DNA of 17,038 bases from Tritrichomonas foetus (Eukaryota > Parabasalia > Tritrichomonadida > Tritrichomonadidae), in contig MLAK01000757.1 in the NCBI GenBank assembly GCA_001839685.1, forward strand, positions 45,441 through 62,478. The letters run 5' to 3'. The stretch's first letter is position 1, and every line of letters starts with the position of its first letter. Shown one piece after another: positions 9,150-17,035 of the stretch. Made by a program: the position numbers and the translations under genes. Below the pieces are notes generated by a model, which did not search any database, was not told the origin of the DNA, and saw only the letters and a program-made list of their open reading frames with translations.

Positions 9150-9947
9150 TCACTTTGATTCACTTGCAAATGTTTGTTCATGTGTTCTCTCATTTGACCA
9201 TATCGAAATATTATCTCGGATTAATTGAAGTATCATTGAAGCTTTTGAATATTCTTCTTCATCAAGTTCTTCCATATATCTTACTGCCTCGTTGAAAACA
9301 TTATCTGCTCTATCTATTGCATCGTCTTTCATATCGAGGATTTCATATTGAAAAATTGAAAAATTGAGAACTAAACTCAAGTAAATTGGATCTGCTATGC
9401 GCATCTCTTCTCCAGCAGTGATTAAACCAATTTCATAACAAGACTTTGATCTTCCAGCGTTTCCTTCTGAATCATCTTCAATAACTTCAGAAAGATATCT
9501 GTAATAATCACCTTTTAATTTATTATAATAAACAATTGCAGTAACATCAGATGATACTGGTAAAAGAGTAGTATCAATTAACTCCAAAAAGTTATTACAA
9601 TATCTTCTCACTTCATCTTGAAGTGTTTTTTGCAAAAACTCTAATCTTTTGATAATATCAATGTCTGGTTCATTATCAGGATTTTTATATAAAGAAAGTG
9701 ATAAATTCACTTCTGTTAATGCATTCCATGACGATTGCATTGATTTTTTGTATGAACTAGAGAGAAGTTCTCTTTGCTCTTTAGAGATTCTTGGTTGTTC
9801 ACGGATTATTTCATTGAAAAATCGAATACATTCATTATATCTTTTTGCTTGGAATGCAATCTGAGCGCATTCCCAAGCTGCTTCAAGATTCTTCACTTGT
9901 GATGAAGGTGTTAATGGTGTTGATAAACCTGAGGATTTTCCACTCAT
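9150..9947 (-). CDS. Divergent 14-3-3 family protein
   Basis: 14-3-3 proteins are all-helical dimers that bind phosphoserine/threonine peptides on many partners. Family signatures are plain: RELLSSSYKK (signature 1), KGDYYRYLSEV (145-155), LNFSIFQYEIL (194-204) and YSKASMILQLIRDNISIWSN (signature 2). Of the phosphate-binding set, the Lys of signature 1 (K67) and the Arg-Tyr pair R150-Y151 are kept. However, the stretch from YKK to SSW is YKKSMQSSWN, three residues shorter than the human zeta segment YKNVVGARRSSWR, so the Arg equal to zeta R56 is missing and R60 is Asn. The first ~17 residues (Ser/Thr/Pro-rich) are an extra tail. CAAGAATTCT (9955-9964 on the plus map) lies 7 bases before the ATG. 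At 265 aa it is slightly longer than usual. Family is certain; full phosphopeptide binding is not. Confidence 0.94.
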   Translation of the reverse strand: MSGKSSGLSTPLTPSSQVKNLEAAWECAQIAFQAKRYNECIRFFNEIIREQPRISKEQRELLSSSYKKSMQSSWNALTEVNLSLSLYKNPDNEPDIDIIKRLEFLQKTLQDEVRRYCNNFLELIDTTLLPVSSDVTAIVYYNKLKGDYYRYLSEVIEDDSEGNAGRSKSCYEIGLITAGEEMRIADPIYLSLVLNFSIFQYEILDMKDDAIDRADNVFNEAVRYMEELDEEEYSKASMILQLIRDNISIWSNERTHEQTFASESK

Positions 9948-10764
9948 TTATAACAGAATTCTTGAAACTCCGAAATTTTTTTCATACACGAATTGATTGT
10001 CATCAACTTTTTCTAAAATCAATCAAAAAATTCTGTATCCTCGAGAACGTAGTTCACAAGGATTTATTAAAACTTTCGGTAGAACGTATGTAACTTCGCA
10101 TAATTTTATACGTTAACATACCCCCGTATTATAAAGTTTGAATGTGCGATATTTTTCGAAACTGAGAAAAAATAATAAATGCTTTATGTTTTCAAATTGC
10201 TGTGCAGCTGAGTCAAAAGGAAAAAGTGGTTCAAATTTACTATTATGCCCAACTTCCTGATAAATTTCTTGAGAAATCAATGAGCAGTTCAAATTGATGA
10301 AAAGAGCCATAAAATAAAAAAGTTGTAATAACGATTCTTTCTTTCCCAAAATGAATGAAAATAACAACGATTTGTATCATCAGAACAATGTGATTTGACA
10401 TTTTATAATTGCCGAGTATTCCTTTCTTCTACAACTTATTCTTTATATAATTTTATTCCTTTCTCAAAAGATTTCACTCCTTCCTATTAATGTTTAGTCT
10501 TTAAGAAATATATATATAATTTCATTCTATTCTCATGCAATCTCATTCCTTTCCGATACATTTGGGGTTCCTTATCATGTGATTTAATCTTTGTCCATTG
10601 GTTTTCATCGCGGATTCCAAATTATTAATTTTCTAATTTTTAAAAGACGAAAGACTTTATATTATAAAATTAACAATTTCGATTTTATTAAAAACAAAGT
10701 TTAAAACACAAAAAAATTATTCTAAAACACAAACAAACAGAAAATAGAAACTATCAAACGTGAA
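9948..10764. other. Intergenic region between two minus genes
   Basis: About 800 bases contain the 14-3-3 promoter at the left and the 3' end of the coiled-coil gene at the right. A minus-strand open frame at 10113-10367 begins with TTG; its first ATG would leave about 65 codons of no recognisable family, so it is not called. The part from about 10390 to 10620 is pyrimidine-rich, with recurring ATTCCTTTC-like words and a short TA run near 10510. I see no RNA gene. Confidence 0.5.
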
Positions 10765-11742
10765 CTAAGTTGTGTATTTCTGGAGCATCTCCAAAAATTT
10801 GATATATTTTTCCTGACTTTTCTCAAAGCGGCTTATTGGAACTGTATCTGCTATGCTGTCTTGCAGGTCTCTCAATTGTTGAACAAATATCCAACTCCTT
10901 TGCTTTTCTTCTCTCAAGTCTTTTTCAATTTCATCTGTTGCGACTAGTAAAGCTTCGTATTTTTTACTTAACATATCATTTTCTCTACGTAAATGCTCAA
11001 TTTCATTTTCATATTTTTCTTCAAGTTCATTTCTTTCTTTTTTCACTTCTGCTTTAAGTTCTCTAAATTTTTGATCTTTTTTCATATTTTCTTGCTGCAA
11101 ATTTTCAATCTGTTTTAATAAATTTTGATTTGTTTGATATAATTGTTCATTTATTGAAGATTGATTTGGATTGTTTTCTTCTAATGAAATTTCCTGATGA
11201 ATATTAAATAAAACCGAAAATTCATTTTTGATTTTTGATGCAGCTAAACCTTTTGAAATTATTTTTTCGCATAAATCAAGTTTCTTCTGTCCAATTTCGT
11301 CTATTTTTGACTCAGTCGGTTCTAAAATTGATTCGTAAACATTCCCCCACTGTTCGACTGTTGTAAGACTCGTGAAATTATCGATATTTAGATTCCCTAT
11401 CATTTCGGTGATTTTGGGGCTGTCTAGAATAAAGTGAAATTCATTTCTGACATCTTCGAATAGTTTCTCAGCGAAAACGTTGAACTTTTCGATAAAAAAA
11501 TTGAGATTATAATTAAAACTACTGATAGTGTCACGCTGCGAAATATGTGAGATGTTTTCGTTGCTGGAAAGTCTTGTAATAGTCGAATTAATGTTGTCTG
11601 CGAATTTATAGAGGAATTGAATGTCTTTTTGGTTGGCCGATGGTATGATATTCACATCCTCTAAAAGAAAACAAATTTCTTGAATACTGTTGTAAACTTC
11701 AAATAGGGTCTGTCTGTATTTGGAGATCGGCCTTATTTTCAT
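10765..11742 (-). CDS. Unrecognised coiled-coil protein
   Basis: I do not recognise the family. The ATG at 11740-11742 gives 325 residues; the codon before it is TTG and would not be a eukaryotic start. Residues 1-195 are helical-looking and rather hydrophobic without a membrane span. Residues about 196-297 form a strong coiled coil, with heptad-like runs such as LLKQIENLQQEN and EEKYENEIEHLRREND. A final short segment ends KFLEMLQKYTT. No nucleotide-binding or motor motif is seen. Such proteins usually dimerise as scaffold, vesicle-tether or cytoskeletal parts. TCATAA upstream fits the trichomonad initiator and would give a leader of about 22 bases. The stop is TAG without TAAA overlap. Confidence 0.85.
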   Translation of the reverse strand: MKIRPISKYRQTLFEVYNSIQEICFLLEDVNIIPSANQKDIQFLYKFADNINSTITRLSSNENISHISQRDTISSFNYNLNFFIEKFNVFAEKLFEDVRNEFHFILDSPKITEMIGNLNIDNFTSLTTVEQWGNVYESILEPTESKIDEIGQKKLDLCEKIISKGLAASKIKNEFSVLFNIHQEISLEENNPNQSSINEQLYQTNQNLLKQIENLQQENMKKDQKFRELKAEVKKERNELEEKYENEIEHLRRENDMLSKKYEALLVATDEIEKDLREEKQRSWIFVQQLRDLQDSIADTVPISRFEKSQEKYIKFLEMLQKYTT

Positions 11743-12114
11743 CAAGCGTTGAAAAAAAAATTATGAAATCTCTAATTATCGAAGTCAAAAAATAGTGATT
11801 TCACCAATTTCTGCCTTAATTCGACCTATGATGGAAGTCAAAATGATATGGATATCAAATTGAAACTTTTTCATACATCTCATAGAAATTACTAATGGAA
11901 AAGTGCCGAGAAATCAGAATAATTTTAAAAAAAACTTGTCTAGTCTCATCAACTAAATATTCTCTTTTTCATTTCAAATTGCATCTGCGAAAAGATTAGG
12001 TACTTTTCCTTTGGAGATTTCTTTCCAATTCTCTGAAACAAAAATAACAATTATTTTTCAAAATCATGATGACTTCCCTTCACAATTATTTTTGATGATT
12101 TCTTCCACCTCATA
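11743..12114. other. Divergent intergenic region, left part
   Basis: This AT-rich sequence lies between the minus-strand coiled-coil gene and hairpin repeat copy B. It holds the coiled-coil gene's promoter close to its ATG, including a run of nine T residues (minus strand) after an initiator-like TCATAA. No further gene or RNA is supported. Confidence 0.45.
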
Positions 12115-12196
12115 TGCGACCAGTTTTACCGTGAACATTTAAAGGTCAAATAAAAGGTAAAATTCACAAAAAGTGTTCACGGTAAAACTTGATGCA
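12115..12196. repeat. Hairpin repeat, copy B
   Basis: This ~82-bp sequence has perfect 16-bp arms, AGTTTTACCGTGAACA (12122-12137) and its reverse complement (12174-12189), around a 36-base loop. Imperfect pairing continues outward to both ends. The loop (TTTAAAGGTCAAAT and CACAAAAAG words) matches copy A at 6958-7036, so the two are one repeat family and not chance palindromes. It lies 163 bases before the ATG of the UBL-UBA gene, in the same orientation as copy A. It may be a small MITE or form an RNA hairpin if transcribed. Confidence 0.75.
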
Positions 12197-12359
12197 CTTG
12201 AGAAAGATATAATTTGATGATTTTATGAGTGTGGGGTCTATGCTTCTTCAAATGATGATGCAGATGAATATTGTATGCTAATTTGAATTTTCATCTTCAA
12301 CAATTCTTCAATTGAAGATAATTGTACCGAAAATTTTGACCGGCTATTTATCGCTAGAA

Positions 12360-13052
12360 ATGATTTTCCACGTTTTTTCTGCTGACGGAGAGTGCATTGA
12401 CGTAGCACTTGATGAAGCAGAATCCATCATGGGTTTGTACGCATTCCTTGTTGCCAAGAAGAAAGTTCGAATGAATAATGTTTTATTTTTCCAAAATAAA
12501 AAAATTATCACACCGAAAACGAAACTCTCGAAAAACGATGATGGTTCAATAACCGTTACTTATATCGATACATTTAAATATCCAACAAACGAATTTCCCA
12601 ATAACGATTTCGAATTCGAGCTTGATTATCCAATTTTTTCGAAGACATATGATTTGAAAAATATGTTTCCAGTAGAGTCTACTTTAACCCCAGACCCGCG
12701 AAAAGTCACCAATCCGCACAAAACGATCCAAGATTATTTTCCGACAATGCGATTCGAATTCACTGATCCATCAGTTAAAGAGCCAACTTTTTCAATTATC
12801 GATCGAGTTATGAAAAACGGGAAATTCGTCAACCAGAGACGAACACAGATCCTCACAGAAGAAAACGATGATGACCAAATTGGAATTCAAAAAGTAGATA
12901 AAAAAGCGGAAAATCTGACACCTGAAGAAAATGAATCAATAAGAAGACTTTGTGATCTTGGATATGAAGATGATTTTGTTTATGCCGTGTATTTCCATGT
13001 TGGGAAAAATGAAGAACTTGCTGCAAGGTTTTTAAAACAATTCCTCGGCTAA
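12360..13052 (+). CDS. UBL-UBA (Rad23-like) ubiquitin adaptor
   Basis: The C-terminal 44 residues (about 187-229: LTPEENESIRRLCDLGY and KNEELAARFLKQFLG) closely match the last UBA domain of Rad23-type proteasome shuttle factors, which binds ubiquitin chains. The N-terminus (MIFHVFSADGECIDVALDE and IMGLYAFLVAKKKVRMNNVLFFQNKK) has the strand-turn-strand-helix pattern of a ubiquitin-like domain, which in shuttles docks on the proteasome. The middle (75-185) is charged with no recognisable XPC-binding domain or retropepsin motif, so Rad23 or Ddi1 identity is not proven. The open frame extends to 12312, but its first codon is TTG; ATG 12360 is the first real start and begins exactly at the predicted first strand, giving 230 aa. 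The stop reads TAAA. UBA is secure, the UBL moderate. Confidence 0.85.
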   Translation: MIFHVFSADGECIDVALDEAESIMGLYAFLVAKKKVRMNNVLFFQNKKIITPKTKLSKNDDGSITVTYIDTFKYPTNEFPNNDFEFELDYPIFSKTYDLKNMFPVESTLTPDPRKVTNPHKTIQDYFPTMRFEFTDPSVKEPTFSIIDRVMKNGKFVNQRRTQILTEENDDDQIGIQKVDKKAENLTPEENESIRRLCDLGYEDDFVYAVYFHVGKNEELAARFLKQFLG

Positions 13053-13533
13053 ACCAACAAAATCATATTATTTTTTCATGACCAAAATCCAATAATATAT
13101 TTTTAACACTATTAACAATCATGCATTATCCATCAAGAACATGAATTTATGAAATCTATCAAGAAAATGAAATGATTTCACTTCTTGTTGATTGGCGAAA
13201 TTGGAAAAAACGAAATAAAGATATTGTGGTATGAATACAAATCCAATTAACATTCATGGATTTATGAAGGCAATTGATTCACTCTATTTCGCATCAAAAT
13301 ATTATGCGATTTTTGAACTCTGTCTAATTTGATTCACTCTTTCATAGCACCGAAGAAAATATGTAATTGCAAGAATATATTGATTAATTCCTTTTCTAAA
13401 CTAGCCACCTTAACTCCTATTCTTGTGAATTTAAAAAAGTCAATCAAAATGTCATTTTCTCGCTTCATATACAATTTAATAGATATCCATTAAAATCATA
13501 AAAGACAATATCTGTAGAACCTAATAAACAATT

Positions 13534-13571
<38 letters not shown>

Positions 13572-13750
13572 AATAATGATGATATCATTTTAGTCCTTAT
13601 TGGAATCTTTAATTCAATTCCTTTGAATATATCATTCGATTAGCTTATTTAAAAAAGTGACCAATAATTGTTTCTGACAATGACAAACAAAATTTCATTT
13701 CATATATTTCGATTTTTTTCAGATATTTTTATAATATAAAAACTGCTCCA
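13053..13750. other. Intergenic region with poly-A tract
   Basis: About 700 bases without a supported gene. It holds a small palindrome TGAAATGATTTCA (13168-13180), a 33-codon ATG frame at 13231-13332 that looks protein-like but is too short to call, and a long homopolymer described separately. No RNA gene was recognised. Confidence 0.5.
13535..13569. repeat. 35-base poly-A homopolymer
   Basis: An uninterrupted run of 35 A residues, far longer than any other homopolymer here. It could be replication slippage or the tail of a retroposed transcript. I found no convincing duplication flanking it and no coding remnant upstream. Its length may also be uncertain for sequencing reasons. Confidence 0.9.
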
Positions 13751-14275
13751 ATGAATATTGTTTTTTCTGTTGATGCAAATATTATTTGTCCAAATTTTGT
13801 TGATGTTCATGTTTCCCCTATACATGATATTATTGGAGATATTTCCATCGACATGTACAATTGTCATCGACATATGGCATTTACATATGATGCGATCATC
13901 TATCAAACCAAAAAAGACCATGGTGATTCATTTATTAACATCAAAATCAAGAAATATGATTTTGACAATACCATTGAGGATTTGATATTAAAACTTGAAG
14001 AACATCAATTTTCTTCTTATAAACCAGAAATATGTGATTGGCCCATTCCATTTTCTGCCACGCTTGATGAAATGAAGTGGGAAGCTGAAGACAAACTTAT
14101 TGTTTGGATTTCTCATCGAAATGCATATTGGTGGAAGAAAATTGAAACAAATTCTTATGAAAAAATGAAAGAAAGATACGAAAAAATGGAATATCTAATA
14201 AAACAACTAATTGATCGCAATTTCCTATTTTTGGGAATTGATATTCGAATACAAGAAGACGATTGGTTTCAATAA
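13751..14275 (+). CDS. Unrecognised protein, stop inside open frame
   Basis: This 174-residue frame matches no family I know. It is rich in aromatic and charged residues (YWWKKIETNSYEKMKERYEKMEYLIKQ), starts with a strand-like MNIVFSVDANIICP segment and ends DIRIQEDDWFQ. There is no signal peptide or membrane span, and no upstream ATG in the same frame, which is open back to 13661. The terminal TAA is followed by A, giving the trichomonad TAAA 3'-end signal, which supports a real end here. Yet the same frame continues open for 64 codons with normal-looking protein composition, so this may be a nonsense-broken longer gene. It could be a lineage-specific gene or a decaying member of an expanded family. 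Confidence 0.65.
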   Translation: MNIVFSVDANIICPNFVDVHVSPIHDIIGDISIDMYNCHRHMAFTYDAIIYQTKKDHGDSFINIKIKKYDFDNTIEDLILKLEEHQFSSYKPEICDWPIPFSATLDEMKWEAEDKLIVWISHRNAYWWKKIETNSYEKMKERYEKMEYLIKQLIDRNFLFLGIDIRIQEDDWFQ

Positions 14276-14470
14276 ACTTTTCATAGAATTTCTTCTGATT
14301 TCTACAAACAATCCGTTGGTCAAAGAATTGACTATGTTGAGAAAATATCAATAAAGAAAGATAGTGAAGAAGAAGATCATCCCCGTAATATGATTATTGG
14401 GCCTTCAAACAGTCTATCTATGCGAATAATGAAATGCATTCATAGACTGATTTATCATGAAAATATTTGA
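14276..14470 (+). pseudogene. In-frame continuation after TAA stop
   Basis: Directly after the TAA of the preceding gene the same reading frame stays open for 64 codons to a TGA at 14468-14470. The translation begins TFHRISSDFYKQSVGQ and includes KKDSEEEDHPRN and MRIMKCIHRLIYHENI, with balanced composition unlike translated AT-rich spacer. Joined with the upstream part the product would be about 239 residues. I infer that a longer gene acquired a nonsense codon, or that the stop is read through; a sequencing error is the third option. Confidence 0.5.
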
Positions 14471-15064
14471 TACAATTTCCAATCGATTTTATTCATTATA
14501 ACATATTGTCACAAAATGTCTTGTCACTCTTTCATGCTATTGATTAGACATTTCTCCTAAAAATGGTGAAAACACATACTTTGTCAGCACATTTTTAGTG
14601 AAACACTTCACTTGTTTCATTTGAATAGAGTCATCCTTACAAATTGTTTTATAGTCACTCTTGAAGAAAATAATAATTATATATTTTCTCTTTTCGAATT
14701 AACGATTCACTTAGTTTAAAAAATAGTTTTGGAAAATATGCATTGTCAAATAAAAGGCTTATTTAATCAAAATTCATTTATAATTTTTATAACCTAGAAA
14801 AGATTTTGAGATACAATTTTATCGGAATCACGTTTGATTTTAATATAATATAATTACTTGAATCGTTTTCGCTGAAGTTCATAACATATACTATCCTTAA
14901 AAATGAAACAGGGACAACAATCTTCCTTAAACAAAAAGAGAAAACTAATTTTATTGACAAGATATTGTCTCACTCTTTAAAAACACTTGTTTCCAAATAG
15001 AATAAATTCTCCTGTTAAATTAATGAAAAGAAAATTAGTTTTTATTTATCATTTTTCGGTAGAA
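14471..15064. other. Intergenic region with small palindromes
   Basis: About 600 AT-rich bases with no supported gene. Two modest inverted repeats are visible: AAATGTCT/AGACATTT arms (14514-14521 and 14546-14553, 24-base loop) and TGAAACA/TGTTTCA (14599-14605 and 14613-14619). The word CACTCTT recurs three times (near 14525, 14655 and 14971) and once further left near 13336. I assign no function. Confidence 0.45.
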
Positions 15065-15745
15065 TTATTGAGAGATATATCCAAAGAATTCTATGTTTGA
15101 GAGAACAAGAACATTTGTATATAAGTAATTAGGTTCCGTTTGTCGAATTCTTAAATATTTATAGGAATTGACAGCATTGCATACATAATGATTAACTTTG
15201 AATTCACCAACAAGACTATTTTCTTTCCTAGAATCAAGTATGTCCCAGTGATTATCATCATTTGAGCCTTCAAGTACCCATCCCATTAAATGTGATGTTG
15301 ATTTTTCTCCTCCTTTTAGTGAATATCCAGTGAGTCTAATTTTTCTTTGCTTGAAATTAAATTTCACCCAAGAATTTCGAACATCTGACGAAAAGAACCA
15401 ATCAGTTCGATTCATATCAGCAATTTTAGAAATAGGTGATGTTCCATGATTAGTTGAACACGTAATTTCGATAGCTTTTTTAATATGTGGATTACCTTTA
15501 TATAACTCTTTCAGATGCGTTAGAATTCCTTCAAGAACATTCGGAAAGATATAAGGAATAAAAAGCTTTTTATTATGATCATTTTCATTAAATGTAGAAT
15601 CATCATTATTTAATTTTTGAATGAGTCGACAAACTGATGTCCAAATGTTTCCATTTAGATCATCATATTTGACATTCTTTAAAAAATAGTCAATTGATTC
15701 CTTATCCAAATTCTCGAATGAAACATATTGAAGTAAACAAAAATA
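15065..15745 (-). pseudogene. Discoidin (F5/8 C) gene, cut by mariner
   Basis: This is the 3' part of a gene for a discoidin-domain protein of the kind expanded in trichomonads. The C-terminal half (SWVKFNFKQRKIRLTGYSLK, then WVLEGSNDDNHWDILD and YKYLRIRQTEPN, ending NIEFFGYISQ) is an F5/8 type C beta-sandwich. The first part (FCLLQYVSFENLDKESIDYFL and DLNGNIWTSVCRLIQKL) resembles the BACK-like helical segment that precedes it in BTB-BACK-discoidin proteins. A mariner element starts at 15746, so the 5' end (start codon, probably a BTB part) is displaced beyond the right end of the window. The open frame continues 11 codons into the transposon to a GTG, with no ATG start, so the fragment is probably not expressed normally. 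The insertion could also be recent or heterozygous. Confidence 0.8.
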
Positions 15746-15773
15746 TAGGGTGTCCGGAGGCGTGATGTCACTA
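15746..15773 (+). repeat. Mariner left terminal inverted repeat
   Basis: It reads TAGGGTGTCCGG, four variable bases (AGGC), then GTGATGTCACTA. The right end carries the same blocks with TAAT between them. The inner block GTGATGTCAC is nearly palindromic. All four mismatches fall in the central four bases, which suggests two protein-contact blocks with a free spacer. Confidence 0.93.
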
Positions 15774-15917
15774 CCCACATTAGAAGTGAAATCAATACAT
15801 TATATTTATAAATAATAAACTATGCAATGTTAACATAAAAATTTTGAAAACAATTTTTTTTTCTCTTGACTGAAAATAGAGATAAAGAATCTTTTTCATA
15901 AAAAAAAAGAATAATTT

Positions 15918-15942
15918 ATAAACGTACACGATGCACGTTTAT
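15918..15942 (+). promoter_or_regulatory. Inverted repeat before transposase start
   Basis: ATAAACGT (15918-15925) and ACGTTTAT (15935-15942) form a perfect 8-bp inverted repeat with a 9-base loop, six bases before the transposase ATG. It could be a promoter part, a binding site or a hairpin in the mRNA leader that limits translation. Function is inference only. Confidence 0.5.
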
Positions 15943-15948
15943 TAAAAA

Positions 15949-16959
15949 ATGATTGATCAACATTCAATCATAACTTTTCTGCAGCTTGAAGGAAAAAGGG
16001 GCAAAGAAATATATGAAGAAATGAAGAGTGTCTTGAAAGAAAAATGTTTGTCTCAAAGACAAATCTACCGAGTCATGGCAGAACTGAACAGAAGTCAAAA
16101 CACACAGCCTGTGAAAAAAGAGAAAAAGTGCCAAAGTTATGATATTCTTGACTGGAAAATTTTAGATGTTTTAACCGAATTTCCACATTCATCGTGTCGA
16201 TATATTGCTAATGTTTTAGGTGAACCAAAATCGACAATTTATGATCGTTTAACATCAAAATTAATGTATAAACATGTGCATCTTCGATGGGTGCCACATA
16301 TTCTAACAGAAAATCAAAAGGCCAATAGAGTTTTATTGGCAAAAAAACTTCTTAAAATTTTGAATGCAGAACAAAAAACTAATTTCACCTTTTTAATAAC
16401 AGGAGATGAGTCTTGGTTTTATTCCAAGACTGATTTCAATACACAATGGATTCCTGAAAACTCAGTAATCCCAACTATTCAAAATCCAGGGTTTCAGATC
16501 ACTAAATTTATGGTGACTGTATTTTGGAACCCTCATGGGATAATTCATATTGATGTTTTGCCGCCAAATGAAAAGTTTAATGCTGCATATTATATTACAG
16601 CCATTATGTCAAAAATTGTTGAGTTTAAAAACTCGAATAATTATAAAAAATTATTTGTTCATTATGACAATGCAAAGCCTCATGTGGCAAAAATTGTCAA
16701 AAAATATATAAATGAAAACTCACTAGAATCAGTTCCACATCCGGCATATTCACCTGATTTGGCGCCTAGCGACTTTTTTTTATTTGGAACTATTAAAGAA
16801 AAAGTTAAAGGAATTGTTTTTGAATCACCAAGCCATTTGATTCAAACAATAGTCCAAATTTTCAATGAAATTCCATCGGAAACTTTGTTTTCAGTTTTTG
16901 CAGAATGGCAAAATAGACTGAAAAAAGTTATTGATGCCAATGGAGACTACATATTTTGA
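15949..16959 (+). CDS. Mariner transposase
   Basis: This 336-residue protein is the cut-and-paste transposase of the surrounding element. The N-terminal half has two helix-turn-helix regions for binding the element ends (about 5-45 and 70-108; SCRYIANVLGEPKSTIYDRL is the second recognition motif). The linker motif WVPHILTENQK (114-124) matches the mariner WVPHEL signature. The catalytic triad is complete: D153 (TGDESWFY), D240 (HYDNAKPH) and D275 (YSPDLAPSDFFLFG), with 34 residues between the second and third, which defines the DD34D mariner group. The length is normal for the family (~340), and no stop or frameshift interrupts it, so activity is plausible. ATG 15949 starts at the natural N-terminus. 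After TGA, AATAAAAAATG follows within the element. Confidence 0.96.
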   Translation: MIDQHSIITFLQLEGKRGKEIYEEMKSVLKEKCLSQRQIYRVMAELNRSQNTQPVKKEKKCQSYDILDWKILDVLTEFPHSSCRYIANVLGEPKSTIYDRLTSKLMYKHVHLRWVPHILTENQKANRVLLAKKLLKILNAEQKTNFTFLITGDESWFYSKTDFNTQWIPENSVIPTIQNPGFQITKFMVTVFWNPHGIIHIDVLPPNEKFNAAYYITAIMSKIVEFKNSNNYKKLFVHYDNAKPHVAKIVKKYINENSLESVPHPAYSPDLAPSDFFLFGTIKEKVKGIVFESPSHLIQTIVQIFNEIPSETLFSVFAEWQNRLKKVIDANGDYIF

Positions 16960-17007
16960 AATACTTATCAATAAAAAATGACTTATTAGAAATGACTTTA
17001 TTATACT

Positions 17008-17035
17008 TAGTGACATCACATTACCGGACACCCTA
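17008..17035 (-). repeat. Mariner right terminal inverted repeat
   Basis: Read on the minus strand it is TAGGGTGTCCGG, TAAT, GTGATGTCACTA, matching the left end except for the four middle bases. It lies 48 bases after the transposase stop codon. The flanking TA at 17036-17037 completes the target duplication; only one base of host DNA follows in this window. Confidence 0.93.

Larger units (their letters stand above)
15746..17035 (+). mobile_element. Mariner (DD34D) transposon, apparently intact
   Basis: This 1290-bp element has 28-bp terminal inverted repeats matching at 24 of 28 positions, flanked by TA on both sides (15744-15745 and 17036-17037), the target duplication used by mariner elements. 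One uninterrupted transposase fills most of it. Because each end reads TATAGGG, the element could instead begin at GGG with the inner TA as target; the coordinates then shift by two. Mariner elements are known in trichomonads (Tvmar1 in T. vaginalis). Intact ends and frame point to recent arrival. Confidence 0.93.

Noticed and set aside
10113..10367. Minus-strand open frame of 84 codons upstream of the 14-3-3 gene
   Set aside because: It begins with TTG, the first ATG leaves about 65 codons, and no family or conserved motif is visible. It may be a chance frame or gene remnant; homologues or transcripts would be needed.
12312..12359. Upstream extension of the UBL-UBA protein (LKIIVPKILTGYLSLE)
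   Set aside because: The first codon is TTG and the open frame has no ATG before 12360; the UBL fold begins at the ATG.
13231..13332. 33-codon ATG frame (MNTNPINIHGFMKAIDSLYF...)
   Set aside because: Composition is protein-like, but it is too short and isolated to call a gene; later frames in the interval contain stops.
13712..13722. TTTTTTTCAG resembling an intron acceptor before the 13751 gene
   Set aside because: Trichomonad introns end in a conserved ACTAACACACAG-type motif, which is absent, and there is no matching donor.
13700..13921. Minus-strand open frame overlapping the start of the 13751 gene
   Set aside because: It lies antisense to a better plus-strand frame and is a low-complexity Asn/Ile-rich translation.
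14097..14351. Minus-strand open frame over the end of the 13751 gene
   Set aside because: It is antisense to the plus-strand frame, which stays open across the same bases and has more balanced composition.
16098..16110. AACACACAG in the transposase resembling a trichomonad intron 3' end
   Set aside because: It lacks the full branch-point motif and the reading frame is intact and family-like through it.
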